Positions 54,130 to 63,509 are shown, numbered from the stretch's first letter. The stretch is 64,000 nt of DNA from Paenibacillus sp. CC-CFT747 (GCA_030323305.1 CP106741.1:5999501-6063500), one strand, 5' to 3'. Notes: generated by a model not told the origin, from the sequence alone. Numbers and translations are program-made.

Positions 54130-55498
54130 ATGACGCAATTGCCCGAATCCTATCTCGACCAAATGAGGAGCCTCTTAGGACCCGAAACGGAAGCCTTCGT
54201 GGCCTCTTACCAAGAGCCCCGCACCCAGGGGCTGCGGTTCAATCCGCTGAGAAGGACCGTTTCCGATTCCGTGAAGGAACGACTTATAACGGAGTGGCGG
54301 CTTATCCCGGTTCCGTGGTGCCCCTCCGGCTATGCTTATCCCGAGGAGATCCGCCCGGGGAAGCATCCTTTTCACGCGGGCGGCCTGTACTATATTCAAG
54401 AACCGTCGGCCATGTCGGCCGTGGAGGTGCTCGACCCGAAGCCCGGAGAGATCGTGCTGGATTTGGCGGCCGCCCCTGGAGGCAAGTCGACCCAAATCGC
54501 CGGGAAGCTCGGCGGGGCGGGCCTGCTGGTGGCAAATGAAATTCATCCGGCCCGGGCCAAGATTCTATCGGAGAATATCGAAAGAATGGGAGCGGCGAAC
54601 GCGGTCGTCGTCAGCGCTTCCCCCGACCGGCTGGCCTCAAGATTCCCCTCTTCTTCGATAAGATCATGCTCGATGCCCCCTGCTCCGGGGAAGGGATGTT
54701 TCGGAAGGATCCCGCTGCGATCGGCGAGTGGTCGCCGGATCATGTCGTCATGTGCGCGGCCCGGCAGCGGGATATTCTCCGCGAGGCGGTCAAGATGCTT
54801 AAGCCCGGAGGAGAGCTCGCTTATTCCACCTGCACCTTCAACCGCCAGGAGAATGAGGAAACGATGGACGCGATGCTCGAGGAGTTTCCGGAGCTCGAGA
54901 GAGTCCGCACTGAGAGGCTGTGGCCCCATAAAGGCGAGGGGGAAGGCCACTTTGTGTGCCTGCTTCGCAAAGACCGAGACGCGGCAGCCGAGGCGGCGGC
55001 CGGCCCCGATCGGAAGACCCGCAAGGGCACCTCGGCAGCCGGCAGACGGCCGAAGGGCACGGCCGACGCCTGGGAGCTGTTCTCCCGGCTCCGGGACGAG
55101 GCCTTCCCCGGCCTTAAACTGGGGCAAGGTGAACCGCTTCTCTTCGGGGATCAGCTGTATTGGCTGCCTCAGGCCGAAAGCCGCCCGTTTCAAGCCCATT
55201 GGCTCGATGGCCTCAAGGTGCTGAGACCGGGCCTGCATCTGGCCGAAATCAAAAAGGCCGGGCGGAGCCGGCGCATGCGCTTGCTATGGCGATGGAACCC
55301 GCGGAAGCGGGCCAATCCTTCCGGCTCGACCCGGAAGGGGAAGAGGCGGCTGCCTACTTGAGGGGAGAAGCCCTGCCCTCCCCGGATTCCATCCGCGGCT
55401 GGTGCCTGGTGACCGCAGAGGGCTGCCCGCTTGGCTGGGGCAAGGCGAGCGGCGGATGGATCAAGAACCACTACCCGAAAGGCCTTCGCTTGCCCTAG
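54130..55498 (+). CDS. rsmF: 16S rRNA m5C methyltransferase RsmF/YebU type (two frameshifts)
   Basis: SAM-dependent rRNA cytosine-5 methyltransferase. ATG 54130 follows AAAGGAG. Frame 1 has VLDLAAAPGGKSTQIA (SAM site); frame 2 has IMLDAPCSGEGMFRKD (PCSGEG, motif IV) and AYSTCTFNRQENEE (TC motif VI); frame 3 ends with GWCLVTAEGCPLGWGKASGG. One C is missing from the C4 run at 54645-54648 and one G near 55261-55265. Full length is about 456 residues including the C-terminal PUA-like domain. The last 38 bases overlap the converging 55461 gene. Confidence 0.9.
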
Positions 55499-55733
55499 GC
55501 CACAGAGCCTCCGGACGGCTGAGGTCGTTCTCCAGACGCAGCCGGTCCTCGATTCGTCCGATGAGCAGGCCCATCCGTTCCCCTACAGGGACGGGAAGCT
55601 CTACCTCCCGGACCGCCTTGGCTACATACAGCAGGCATTCCACCATGTCCTCCATCACCGCCGTTTTGCGGCTGTTCCGCACCATATCGGCCAGAACAAC
55701 CAAATGGCTGAGCTCCTGCTCGGTCCATTTCAT
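55461..55733 (-). CDS. Small hypothetical protein, 90 residues
   Basis: A helical protein (MKWTEQELSHLVVLADMVRN, EDMVECLLYVAKAVREVELP, GRIEDRLRLENDL). ATG 55733 follows GGGAGGC. The final 15 residues overlap the end of rsmF on the other strand; a TAG in a neighbouring frame around 55497 suggests the true end may lie earlier, with one more base-call error. Family not recognised. Confidence 0.6.
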   Translation of the reverse strand: MKWTEQELSHLVVLADMVRNSRKTAVMEDMVECLLYVAKAVREVELPVPVGERMGLLIGRIEDRLRLENDLSRPEALWPRASEGLSGSGS

Positions 55734-55807
55734 GAATAAGCCTCCCTTTTTTGTCTCTTTTTTAATTATGGAGGCTTTTGTCGGATTATGGAAGATGTTT
55801 CTTCAAC

Positions 55808-55842
55808 AAAAAGGCCTCTATCCTTCATCGGACAGAGGCCTT
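55808..55842 (-). terminator. Terminator of the 55850 gene
   Basis: On the minus strand AAGGCCTCTGTCC...GGATAGAGGCCTT followed by TTTG. Confidence 0.8.
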
Positions 55843-55849
55843 CCCTTCC

Positions 55850-56872
55850 TTAATGCACCGTTTCGTTCTCGAAATAAATTTCATCGATGGGCTCATTTTG
55901 ATACAGCAAGGTTAGGCTCAGCTCGTCATATTCCTTTTCCTTGTCCAGCTCCCTCATGAGCAGGGAAGAGATGATCTCGGCATCGTCGGCTCCGCCTTTA
56001 TCGCGGAAGTCGATAAACCCGGTAAGCTGGCGGTGGGCAATGTCCACCGTAGCGGTCCCGATCGGCAGGCCGCCCAGCGTTTGCTGGTAGATCTCGTAGG
56101 TCAGCGTATCTCCGTCATCCCGAACGAGAACAACCGAGTAGTCCTCCTCAGCGGCTTCTTCTCCAAAGGCTTCATAAGGGGTATCCAGCAGATCATCATG
56201 CGTCAGCTCCACCGTTTCCACGATCTCGCCTTCGTAAATGTGGTTAATGACGAACGTGTCGGCCTGCTCCTCATCGAAGTCGGTCACGAGAAGCTCGGTC
56301 ACATGCTCGACTTCCCAATCCTCCGGCTCTCTTTCCCAAGTGACGTCACCCGTCAGATCCTCGCTTCTTGTCCGAAGGAAGGCTTCCGCGATCAATTCCT
56401 GCTCCGCATCGTAGACGTGATAGTCCACGCGGCTTCCCGTTTCCTTTACCGTGACGAGTTCGTATTCGGCGGACGCCCATTCGTCCTCGTCCATCTCCAG
56501 AATTTCCTCGTCTTCCTCCCAATCGGGATCCAGGCCATATCCTTCCTCATCGTCTTCCTCTATAAAGGCTTCCCTTTCCTCTTCGGGAGTGGTGGCGATG
56601 ATCCGGTCATAAGGGCTGTACGTGAGCAGGACCTCACAGGAGACGGCACGGACCGCCATAATGAAGGATTGAATATAGTCCTGAATAAAGGACGCTACGG
56701 ACTCTTTGTCCGCTTCCGACAGCGAATCTTCCTCCAGCTGAACGGATCCCGAAACGCGGTCCTGTTCCCGGAATACCAATGTCAAGGAGCCCACATATTG
56801 TCCCCGCAGCAAAATGTCGCTGACTTCCCCGCCTGCCGTTCGCAAGTCCGGTCTAAGCATGACTTGGCTCAT
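55850..56872 (-). CDS. Acidic hypothetical protein, 340 residues
   Basis: A very acidic soluble protein without membrane segments. The central part has runs such as IEEDDEEGYGLDPDWEEDEE; the C-terminal half has beta-like repeats with SRVDYHVYDAEQELIAEAFL and DTLTYEIYQQTLGGLPIGTA, both of the form x-x-Y-x-V/I-Y followed by I/LxxA, suggesting two related domains. Start ATG 56872 is eight bases after AAAGGG. Family not recognised; the internal similarity is seen by eye only. Confidence 0.65.
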   Translation of the reverse strand: MSQVMLRPDLRTAGGEVSDILLRGQYVGSLTLVFREQDRVSGSVQLEEDSLSEADKESVASFIQDYIQSFIMAVRAVSCEVLLTYSPYDRIIATTPEEEREAFIEEDDEEGYGLDPDWEEDEEILEMDEDEWASAEYELVTVKETGSRVDYHVYDAEQELIAEAFLRTRSEDLTGDVTWEREPEDWEVEHVTELLVTDFDEEQADTFVINHIYEGEIVETVELTHDDLLDTPYEAFGEEAAEEDYSVVLVRDDGDTLTYEIYQQTLGGLPIGTATVDIAHRQLTGFIDFRDKGGADDAEIISSLLMRELDKEKEYDELSLTLLYQNEPIDEIYFENETVH

Positions 56873-56956
56873 CCTCATCGCCCTTTCGTGATGGAATAGG
56901 TCGAACGCCTTTAGAGTGCCCGGACGGCAAGCAAAATATTGCCCCCTTTCCATACC

Positions 56957-56980
56957 AAAAGCCGGCCAGAGGCCGGCTTC
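56957..56980 (-). terminator. Terminator after the HAD phosphatase gene
   Basis: GCCGGCCTCTGGCCGGC followed by TTTTGG on the minus strand. Confidence 0.85.
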
Positions 56981-57015
56981 ATCCCGTTATCCCGCTATTC
57001 CAAGCTTCCCGGGGC

Positions 57016-57816
57016 TTAGACGCGGCCGAGCACATGCTCCCGAAGGGCTTCCGCCACTCCGTTCTCGTTGTTGCTGGCCCGGGTCACGGCGTCCGCTTTC
57101 TCTTTTACCCCTTCCGGAGAGTTGGACATGGCGATGCCAAGACCGGCCCATTCGATCATCCCCAGGTCATTGAAGTAATTCCCGATGGCGAGCACTTCCT
57201 CGCGGCGGATTCCCCACTCCCCGGCCAGGCTACGCAGCGCGTGGCCTTTGTTCGCTTCCGGGTTCATGACATCAAGGAACCTCTGGCCGCTGCGGATCAG
57301 CAGCAAGGGGCTTCCGATGCTCGTCCAGTCCTGCTCCATCCGGTTGATCTTCTCCTCCGTGCTGAAAATCGAAAGCTTGACCTGGGGCTCATCCACGTGC
57401 TGCACATCGGGAACAAGCTTCGGCTGAAGCCAAAAGCCTTCGTACATCGCTTGCTCTTCTTCTCCGAGCTTTTCCACATAGAGTTCGAACGGGGTGCAGA
57501 CATCGAAATGAATGCCGTGCTCGCGGCAGTACCGCAGAACGGGCAGCACCTCGTCCGCATGGAATGGAAATTTGTTGATGACGCGGCGGTCGGACGATTC
57601 CACCACGGCCGCGCCGTTGTGGGTGATCACGAGGCCCTCCAAGCCGAGCTCCTCCAGGATGGGCAAGGTGTTGGTGGGGCTTCTTCCCGTTGCCAGCACG
57701 AGGACCGCCCCGGCTTCATGCACTTCCCGGACCGCCTGCTTCACCGGGTCCGTCAAGACATGGTCATCCGTTAGCAGCGTTCCGTCAACGTCAAGCGCGA
57801 TCAGCTTATACTTCAT
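57016..57816 (-). CDS. Cof-type HAD-IIB phosphatase
   Basis: A 266-residue phosphatase. Motif I LDVDGTLLTDD with the nucleophile aspartate at residue 9, motif II VLATGRSP, and motif IV GNYFNDLGMIEWAGLGIAMS. The C2 cap lies in the middle. Substrates are usually sugar phosphates, FMN or PLP-like compounds. Its start overlaps the end of rsuA by 11 bases, so the two are coupled. Confidence 0.92.
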   Translation of the reverse strand: MKYKLIALDVDGTLLTDDHVLTDPVKQAVREVHEAGAVLVLATGRSPTNTLPILEELGLEGLVITHNGAAVVESSDRRVINKFPFHADEVLPVLRYCREHGIHFDVCTPFELYVEKLGEEEQAMYEGFWLQPKLVPDVQHVDEPQVKLSIFSTEEKINRMEQDWTSIGSPLLLIRSGQRFLDVMNPEANKGHALRSLAGEWGIRREEVLAIGNYFNDLGMIEWAGLGIAMSNSPEGVKEKADAVTRASNNENGVAEALREHVLGRV

Positions 57817-58546
57817 GGCTTTTCCTCAATCCTTCCAATTCCTCTGTCGTCAGCTCCCGGTAACCGCCTTTGGGCAGGCTTTCATCCAGGGGAAGCGTCC
57901 CCATCGCGATTCTCTTCAGGTAGGTTACTTTTTTGCCTGCCGCCTCCACCATTCGTTTCACCTGATGAAATTTGCCTTCATGCAGGATCAACTGGATTTC
58001 CGAACGGTTTTCCTCGAGGTCCGCCGACAGAATAACGAGCTCGGCCGGCAGCGTAACATACCCGTCGTCCAGCTCGACCCCTTTTTGAAACGCCAGCTGG
58101 TCCTCCCCGTCCATGATCCCCTCCACCTTGGCATAATACGTTTTGGGAACATGCTTCTTAGGGGACAGCAATTGATGGGCCAGCTTCCCGTCATTGGTCA
58201 GCAGCAGCAGCCCTTCCGTGTCCTTATCGAGGCGTCCCACCGGGAACAGCTCAAAGTGCGCGTATTCCTTTCCGATAAGGTCGAGAACCGTGCGGTCCCG
58301 GTTGTCTTCGGTCGCGGAGACCACGCCGGCCGGTTTGTGTAGCATAAGATAGACATGCTCGCGGAAGCGGAGCACCTCGCCATGAACCGACACTTCCTCG
58401 TTCTCGGGATTCACTTGGATTCCGCTGTCTTTAACGACTTTCCCGTTAACCTGAACGGCGCCCTTCTTGACCAGCGCCTTGATTTCGCTTCGGGTGCCGA
58501 ATCCGGAGTGGGCGAGCAGCTTATCCAGCCTTTGGGTTGCTTTCAT
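57806..58546 (-). CDS. rsuA: 16S rRNA pseudouridine synthase RsuA/YtzG type
   Basis: A 246-residue enzyme with an N-terminal S4 RNA-binding domain (RLDKLLAHSGFGTRSEIKAL) and the catalytic motif GRLDKDTEGLLLLTNDG with the active aspartate. HKPAGVVSA and HEGKFHQVKRM complete the family pattern. It precedes and overlaps the HAD gene. Substrate by family: a single uridine in 16S rRNA. Confidence 0.92.
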   Translation of the reverse strand: MKATQRLDKLLAHSGFGTRSEIKALVKKGAVQVNGKVVKDSGIQVNPENEEVSVHGEVLRFREHVYLMLHKPAGVVSATEDNRDRTVLDLIGKEYAHFELFPVGRLDKDTEGLLLLTNDGKLAHQLLSPKKHVPKTYYAKVEGIMDGEDQLAFQKGVELDDGYVTLPAELVILSADLEENRSEIQLILHEGKFHQVKRMVEAAGKKVTYLKRIAMGTLPLDESLPKGGYRELTTEELEGLRKSHEV

Positions 58547-58614
58547 CGGTCGATTACACTCTCCTACCTGGTGCAGGCTGTACTTATCCGTAAGAGAATC
58601 GTCACCAATTTCCT

Positions 58615-58643
58615 TTGCATTTGGGCAGGGAACGTCATATCAT
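58615..58643 (+). promoter_or_regulatory. Sigma-A promoter of the thioredoxin-like gene
   Basis: TTGCAT (58615-58620), 17 bases, TATCAT (58638-58643), about 70 bases before the start. Confidence 0.5.
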
Positions 58644-58713
58644 ATTAATAGAGAAGCCTGTCCGGAAACATCCTGAATTTCCAGGGCATGTCCAATTCAA
58701 AAGGAGGGTTAAG

Positions 58714-59184
58714 GTGAAGAAACTAAGCATTTATTTAACCTGCATCATTGCTCTTTTTGCCATACTTTATGGGATCAATTCCCTGCAGCTGAAAGGCCAG
58801 GACAACAATGTATACGGCATGCCGGCCAAGAAGCTCAATCCGGCCACCGTCAGCCAGCTGAAGGACAAGAATTATCAGAATATCATTCTGCCGGATGACC
58901 TGAAGAAACGGCTCCAGAACAAAGAATCCCTGTTCGTTTATTACTTCTCTCCCACCTGCGTTCACTGCCAGAAGACCACTCCGATGCTCTACCCTCTGTC
59001 TCAGACCATGGGGATCGACATGAAGCAGTTTAACCTGCTGGAGTTCGAGGACGGCTGGCAGAACTTCAATATTCAATATACGCCGACTCTGGTGTATTAC
59101 AAGGACGGCAAGGAAGCGGGCCGGCTCGAAGGCGAGAACGACGAGAAGACCTTTAAAGATTTTTTTAACAAGTTCAAATCATAG
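58714..59184 (+). CDS. Membrane-anchored thioredoxin-like protein
   Basis: A 156-residue protein with an N-terminal helix (LSIYLTCIIALFAILYGINS) and an extracytoplasmic thioredoxin fold. The redox motif is SPTCVHCQKTTPM (CVHC) and the cis-proline lies in QYTPTLVYYKDGKEAG. The start is GTG 58714 after AAAAGGAGGG; an ATG further down would remove the anchor. Likely a thiol oxidoreductase or bacteriocin-transport accessory-type protein outside the membrane. Confidence 0.88.
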   Translation: MKKLSIYLTCIIALFAILYGINSLQLKGQDNNVYGMPAKKLNPATVSQLKDKNYQNIILPDDLKKRLQNKESLFVYYFSPTCVHCQKTTPMLYPLSQTMGIDMKQFNLLEFEDGWQNFNIQYTPTLVYYKDGKEAGRLEGENDEKTFKDFFNKFKS

Positions 59185-59188
59185 GAAG

Positions 59189-59212
59189 GGCGGCCGAACG
59201 GCCGCCTTTTTT
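59189..59212 (+). terminator. Terminator of the thioredoxin-like gene
   Basis: GGCGGCCGAACGGCCGCC followed by TTTTTT. Confidence 0.92.
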
Positions 59213-59248
59213 GTGTGTAGGCATGGAATATCGGTTCTCTTCGTTCCT

Positions 59249-59659
59249 TTAGTCCTCTTCTTGGGCCGCCGGGGGATTCCGTTTCATTTCTTCCACGAGA
59301 CCGGCCAGATCGGGGTCCAGAATCGTAATCGGGAAGGAGTAGAAAGCAAAGGATTCTCCCGCTGCCAACCGATTTCGGTAAACCAGGCAATTCTCGAGCA
59401 GTTCGCCCAGGTCGATGCCCAGGCTGTGCCGCGGATACCGCTCCAGCTTATCCGCAGCCTGGGTGAACAGCTTAAGGCTTCCGCTCGGGTTGCCGTTCCG
59501 GTGATGATAGAGGCCGACGGCCGCCTGCAGCAGCCCTTGATACAGAAGGTCGCGCCCCTCCTCGAGCCACAGCTCTTCCATCACTTCGTGGCATTCGAAG
59601 TAGTCCAGGCTCACATTGAAATGGTAGAGAAACTGAACGTACAGCGGGTCATAGGGCAC
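59249..59659 (-). CDS. DUF309 protein
   Basis: A 136-residue helical protein with the DUF309 signature DYFECHEVMEELWLEEGRDL and LLQAAVGLYHHRNGNPSG. I chose GTG 59659, nine bases after AAAGGAG, which gives VPYDPLYVQFLYHFN at the start; a longer frame would overlap the alarmone synthetase by 38 bases. The family has conserved histidines and glutamates but no proven function. It follows the alarmone synthetase on the same strand. Confidence 0.85.
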   Translation of the reverse strand: MPYDPLYVQFLYHFNVSLDYFECHEVMEELWLEEGRDLLYQGLLQAAVGLYHHRNGNPSGSLKLFTQAADKLERYPRHSLGIDLGELLENCLVYRNRLAAGESFAFYSFPITILDPDLAGLVEEMKRNPPAAQEED

Positions 59660-59684
59660 GGCTGCCAACTCCTTTCCCCTGCCG

Positions 59685-60482
59685 CTAATGATCTTTCTTG
59701 GCGCGGGAGAGCGATTGTTCAATAGCGTCTGAGAGCTGTTTCAATCCCCAAATGTCTTCCTTTTCCCACATCTCATTAAACTGCAGCTGGAATTGCGCCG
59801 CTTCCCGGATCCGGTTGTAGAAGTAGAGACGCTGAATATCATTCAGCAGCTTACTGACCACATTGCTCTTATCTTCGAACGCCTTCTGGGATTCCGTAAT
59901 TTCATCGCGGATGCTCGACATCTCCTGGTCGAGCTGATAGGCGGCTTCCGCCGCCTTGCTCAGCCTCCGGGTCACGTCCTCAGGCAGAGCCCCCTTGTAT
60001 TTGTAGTTCAGCGAATGCTCGATCGTCGCCCAGAAATTCATGGCCAAGGTCCGGATCTGGATTTCCGCCAGCACCCGTTTCATCCCGAGGGAGGTCTGCA
60101 CCGGATATTCCACAATAATGTGATAGCTCCGGTAGCCGCTCTCCTTTTTGTTCGTGACATAATCCTTGAAATACACGATGGTCAGATCCTGCCGTTCGCG
60201 GATAATGTGGGACAGCCTCTCAATGTCTTCCACGAACTGGCACATAATGCGGATTCCCGCAATGTCCTCGATGCCGGTCTCGATTTGATCCATTCGGACG
60301 TTAAGCCGTTTGGCTTTGTCCAATATGCTCGATATGCGTTTAACGCGCCCGGTTACGAACTCAATGGGAGAGTATTCCTCCCGGCTTTTGAGCTCCGTCC
60401 GGAGCAGCTTGAATTTCATTTTCAGCTCTTCTACGGCCTGTTCATAAGGGAGAAGAAATTTGCTCCAATCTCGTGCGTCCAT
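59685..60482 (-). CDS. Small alarmone synthetase (RelQ/YjbM type)
   Basis: A 265-residue single-domain (p)ppGpp synthetase without hydrolase, TGS or ACT domains. RelA/SpoT catalytic features are GIEDIAGIRIMCQFVEDIER, YFKDYVTNKKESGYRSYHII and EIQIRTLAMNFWATIEHSLN. It transfers pyrophosphate from ATP to GTP or GDP; family members act as tetramers and respond to envelope stress. It is cotranscribed with the DUF309 gene. The name yjbM/relQ is the closest; RelP cannot be wholly excluded. Confidence 0.92.
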   Translation of the reverse strand: MDARDWSKFLLPYEQAVEELKMKFKLLRTELKSREEYSPIEFVTGRVKRISSILDKAKRLNVRMDQIETGIEDIAGIRIMCQFVEDIERLSHIIRERQDLTIVYFKDYVTNKKESGYRSYHIIVEYPVQTSLGMKRVLAEIQIRTLAMNFWATIEHSLNYKYKGALPEDVTRRLSKAAEAAYQLDQEMSSIRDEITESQKAFEDKSNVVSKLLNDIQRLYFYNRIREAAQFQLQFNEMWEKEDIWGLKQLSDAIEQSLSRAKKDH

Positions 60483-60554
60483 CTAGATAAACCCCTTCCT
60501 TCGCCAGTGCTTCCTCCGGCCCAGCGGTCCTGGGATACGGCTGCCGGACGAGCA

Positions 60555-61654
60555 CTAGCTTCTGTGATCCGCGCCGACCGCTTGGGAAATGCTCGTGAAG
60601 CCGTCTTTGCGCAGCAGGTCAAGAAGGCCTCCGTTCAGCTTGCGCAGAAGTTCCGGTCCTTCATAGATCAGTGAGGTGTATATTTCAACCAGGCTTGCTC
60701 CCGCCTTAATCTTGTCGTAGGCATCCTTCGCATCGAAAATGCCTCCACAGCCGATGATCGGGATCTGGCCGCCGGTATGGGCATAGATCCGGCGGATAAT
60801 GTCCGTCGTTCTTACGGTTAACGGACGGCCGCTTAATCCTCCCGTTTCCGACGCATGGCGGTTCTTAAGCCCCTCCCGGCTTATGGTCGTGTTGGTGGCG
60901 ATGATGCCGGAGGCTCCGCTCTCCACGATCGTATCCACGATATAGTCGAGCTCGGGCTCGCTCAGGTCCGGCGCAATCTTGACGAGCACCGGCTTTCCTC
61001 CGTCGTCGGCCCGCTGCTGCTGCCGGGCCATTTCGTCCTTGACGGCAGCCAGAAGCCGGCGGAGCTCATCCCCGTGCTGCAGGTTTCTAAGCCCCGGCGT
61101 GTTCGGCGAAGAGATATTGACCACAAAAAAATCACCGTATGTATACAGCCTGCGGATACATGCCCGGTAATCGTCTTCGGCCGATTCATTCGGCGTCGCC
61201 TTGTTCTTTCCGATATTAACCGCAACGGGAATCGGTCTCTTGCGGATTCCCTCCAGATTGCGGGCCATCTCTTCGGTTCCGACATTATTGAAGCCCATCC
61301 GGTTCACAAGAGCGAGATCCTCGGGGAGTCGGAACAACCGGGGCAATTCATTGCCCGGCTGGGGCTTGGGCGTTACCGTGCCGACCTCCATGAACCCGAA
61401 GCCGACGGCAGAAAAGCCTCCACCGCTTCCCCGTTCTTGTCGAGCCCCGCTGCCAGCCCTACGGGATTCGGGAAGTCGATCCCGAACAGATTGACCGCAA
61501 GCTCAGGTCGCTTGGCTACCCCGTAAAGTGAACGCAGCAGTGCGATAGATCCCGGTAGGGATGCGGATTTGTTAAGCCCTCCGATCAGCAGATGGTGGGC
61601 GCTTTCCGCCGACATCCGGAACAGCGCCGGTTTTACTAACGATTTGTAAAGCAT
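60555..61654 (-). CDS. pyrD: Dihydroorotate dehydrogenase, class 2 (frameshift at 61417)
   Basis: Quinone-linked FMN enzyme of pyrimidine synthesis. The N-terminal extension (LYKSLVKPALFRMSAESAHH) that docks on the membrane identifies class 2. The first frame ends after NPVGLAAGLDKNGEAV; one G added to the GG at plus 61417-61418 gives EGFSAVGFGFMEVGTVTPKP. Then VNISSPNTPGLRNLQ holds the catalytic serine, and IPIIGCGGIFDAKDAYDKI the phosphate site. About 366 residues. Most pyrimidine operons of Bacillales contain class 1B PyrD, so this may be an extra or the only enzyme. Confidence 0.92.
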
Positions 61655-61839
61655 GCCAACAACACTCCGTTTTCCTAATGACTTCTACCGATCAGTTTAT
61701 CTTTTTCCGCACAAAAAGGAAAGGGGCGGCCACCTAAAAACGGCCCGGGCCGAAAGCAAATCCCCCTGCTAATCCGCTTTCATTATGTTAAACTATAGGA
61801 AGATAAAGGTCTAATTCCACCAAAGGACGGTCGATTCCC

Positions 61840-61971
61840 GTGAAAAGAAAAGCAACCCCCGTGTCCCGCAGAGCCAAGAACGAAGTCAACAAAAAGGCCA
61901 TTGTCTGGGCAGGCTCCATCCTGGCCGCCATCGTCATTCTTATGGCTGTCCTCCTTATTGTTAACCGCTAG
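61840..61971 (+). CDS. Small single-span membrane protein, 43 residues
   Basis: GTG 61840 preceded by AAGGACGG at a fair distance opens a frame with a basic N-terminus (KRKATPVSRRAKNEVNKKA) and one C-terminal membrane helix (GSILAAIVILMAVLLIVN). It ends right before a clear terminator. The basic-in, helix-out arrangement is typical of small membrane proteins; no family recognised. It is divergent from pyrD. Confidence 0.6.
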   Translation: MKRKATPVSRRAKNEVNKKAIVWAGSILAAIVILMAVLLIVNR

Positions 61972-61973
61972 TT

Positions 61974-62014
61974 AAAAAGGAGCCGTCACCGATTAAGCCG
62001 GGGCGGCTCCTCTG
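61974..62014. terminator. Bidirectional terminator after the small membrane protein gene
   Basis: Arms AGGAGCCG and CGGCTCCT with inner pairing, flanked by an A-run on the left and CTGTTAT on the right; it also serves the converging transpeptidase gene. Confidence 0.75.
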
Positions 62015-62052
62015 TTATAGCAGGCGATCTGGCCGGATGGCGGCAGAAGCGG

Positions 62053-63195
62053 CTAATCCAGCCAGCGATACCGGGTCCCCGGGTTGGTTTCCTTGACCTG
62101 GGGCGCCAAGCGGAAGCGGGGGACCGAATGGGCGGGCTCGTCCGGGGAAAGCATGCCCCCTGCAGCAATGGTGACCCGGGTTCCTTTCGGCACGAGATCG
62201 TACAGCTCCTCAAGGTCCTCCCTCAGCATCCGGATGCACCCGAGAGACTCATCCTTTCCGATGCTGGACGGCTTATCGGTTCCATGGACGGCGTAGCGGG
62301 GATCCGACAGCGTCATCCCCCGGCTGCCGTATTCACCGTTCGACCGTCCGTTCGGATTCCGGACCTTCTCGGTAATCTCGAACACTCCCTCGGGAGTCCG
62401 GTCCCCGCCGAGCCCCGTCCGGTAGCTCCTCAGGATGACATCCCCGCTGACAAGAGCCAGGCGATGGCTCGCTTTGTCGATGATGATCTCGAGAGGTTCG
62501 TTCAATCCCTTAGCCTTTGCGGGGCTGCCGGCTGACGCTGGGGCTTTCGGAGAGGCTTTCTCTCCGTTCTGAGGTTGTCCCTCATCCCACGCTTTCTCTC
62601 CCGCTAATTCGGCGAACGCTTCCTTCATATAAGAGGTATAACCCGGCAGCCAATTATCGGGATAAGGGCGGACCAGTTCCTCCACCGTTTCCGGAAGCTT
62701 TCCATTCCGGCTTCGGAAATGGGTAACGGCGGAACGGAGCACGGCGAGCTGTTCCTCTTCTTCCTGCCACTTCTCCACCGTCCTGGCCGCCTCTTTTCCG
62801 TCCGCAGGCTCGCATTCGCACGTTTCCCGATTATGGTAGCGCACCGTTACGTTCCCGCCGTCAGCGGAACGCTCCGCCGTGGCCAGGGGGACCAGCTTCT
62901 GCGCCCAATCCATCCACTTCCCGTCGGAAGACGTGCGGGCTCCGGCGAGAATGGATATCGTCTTTCCCTTGGAAGGCGCTACTAGAATCTCCTTAAGCCG
63001 TTCTTTCCATTCATTAGGCTTCCCGATCCCTCCGGCCAGATATACGTCGGTGCGGGGCTCTCCGTTGGAGGGCACGGGCCGAGCAACGGCCTCTGACTCC
63101 TGCAGGAAGGAGGGACCGGCCGGCAGCTCGGAGCCGGAAATGGGGGCAAGGAGAAGGAGCAGGAAAGGGAGAGCAAACGCCATTCGGCCAATCAC
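62053..63195 (-). CDS. L,D-transpeptidase (YkuD domain)
   Basis: A 380-residue cell-wall enzyme. GTG 63195 overlaps the stop of the upstream gene. A signal peptide (FALPFLLLLLAPISG) is followed by a region of about 210 residues with RYHNRETCECEPADG and a polar linker, then the YkuD domain: EIIIDKASHRLALVSG, and the catalytic HGTDKPSSIGKDESLGCIRM with H, S, G, C and R of HxxxxxxxGxxxSxGCxR. It forms 3-3 crosslinks or attaches proteins to peptidoglycan. Probably cotranscribed with the two upstream genes. Confidence 0.9.
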   Translation of the reverse strand: MIGRMAFALPFLLLLLAPISGSELPAGPSFLQESEAVARPVPSNGEPRTDVYLAGGIGKPNEWKERLKEILVAPSKGKTISILAGARTSSDGKWMDWAQKLVPLATAERSADGGNVTVRYHNRETCECEPADGKEAARTVEKWQEEEEQLAVLRSAVTHFRSRNGKLPETVEELVRPYPDNWLPGYTSYMKEAFAELAGEKAWDEGQPQNGEKASPKAPASAGSPAKAKGLNEPLEIIIDKASHRLALVSGDVILRSYRTGLGGDRTPEGVFEITEKVRNPNGRSNGEYGSRGMTLSDPRYAVHGTDKPSSIGKDESLGCIRMLREDLEELYDLVPKGTRVTIAAGGMLSPDEPAHSVPRFRLAPQVKETNPGTRYRWLD

Positions 63196-63476
63196 GGCCC
63201 CCTTCGTCTCCTCCCGGCCTCCGTTTCGGCCTCGGCAGGGGAGCTTAGGCTGCCGGCACGCTTATCCGCGGCGAGCCGCTCCTTAACATCCTGAAGGGTA
63301 AAAGGCGGTTCCTTCTTCTCAAAGGCCGCATATATTTCCCCTGCCTTGGCGTAGCAGTAGTGGGCCTTCCCCTGCTTGCCCTGGGCTTCGTATTCTTTTC
63401 CCAGGAGGTACCAGCCCATCTGATTGCCGGGGTGGTCCGCCACGAACTTTTTGAGAAAGACCATGTCCTCCTTCAA
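63192..63476 (-). CDS. TPR-like small protein
   Basis: A 94-residue protein with one tetratricopeptide-like unit (DHPGNQMGWYLLGKEYEAQG, KQGKAHYCYAKAGEIYAAF) and a basic C-terminus. The start is TTG 63476 (GGGGGATG upstream); an ATG four codons later is too close to AAGGAGG. Its TGA overlaps the GTG of the transpeptidase gene, so translation is coupled. It may help assemble the wall enzyme; that is inference. Confidence 0.7.
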   Translation of the reverse strand: MKEDMVFLKKFVADHPGNQMGWYLLGKEYEAQGKQGKAHYCYAKAGEIYAAFEKKEPPFTLQDVKERLAADKRAGSLSSPAEAETEAGRRRRGP

Positions 63477-63509
63477 CGCTCATCCCCCGTTCCTGAACTC
63501 CCAGCCCTT

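Noticed and set aside
53926..54162. A 78-codon minus-strand ORF upstream of rsgA
   Set aside because: It has no ribosome binding site, lies across the promoter region of the divergent rsgA and rsmF genes and shows no family pattern.
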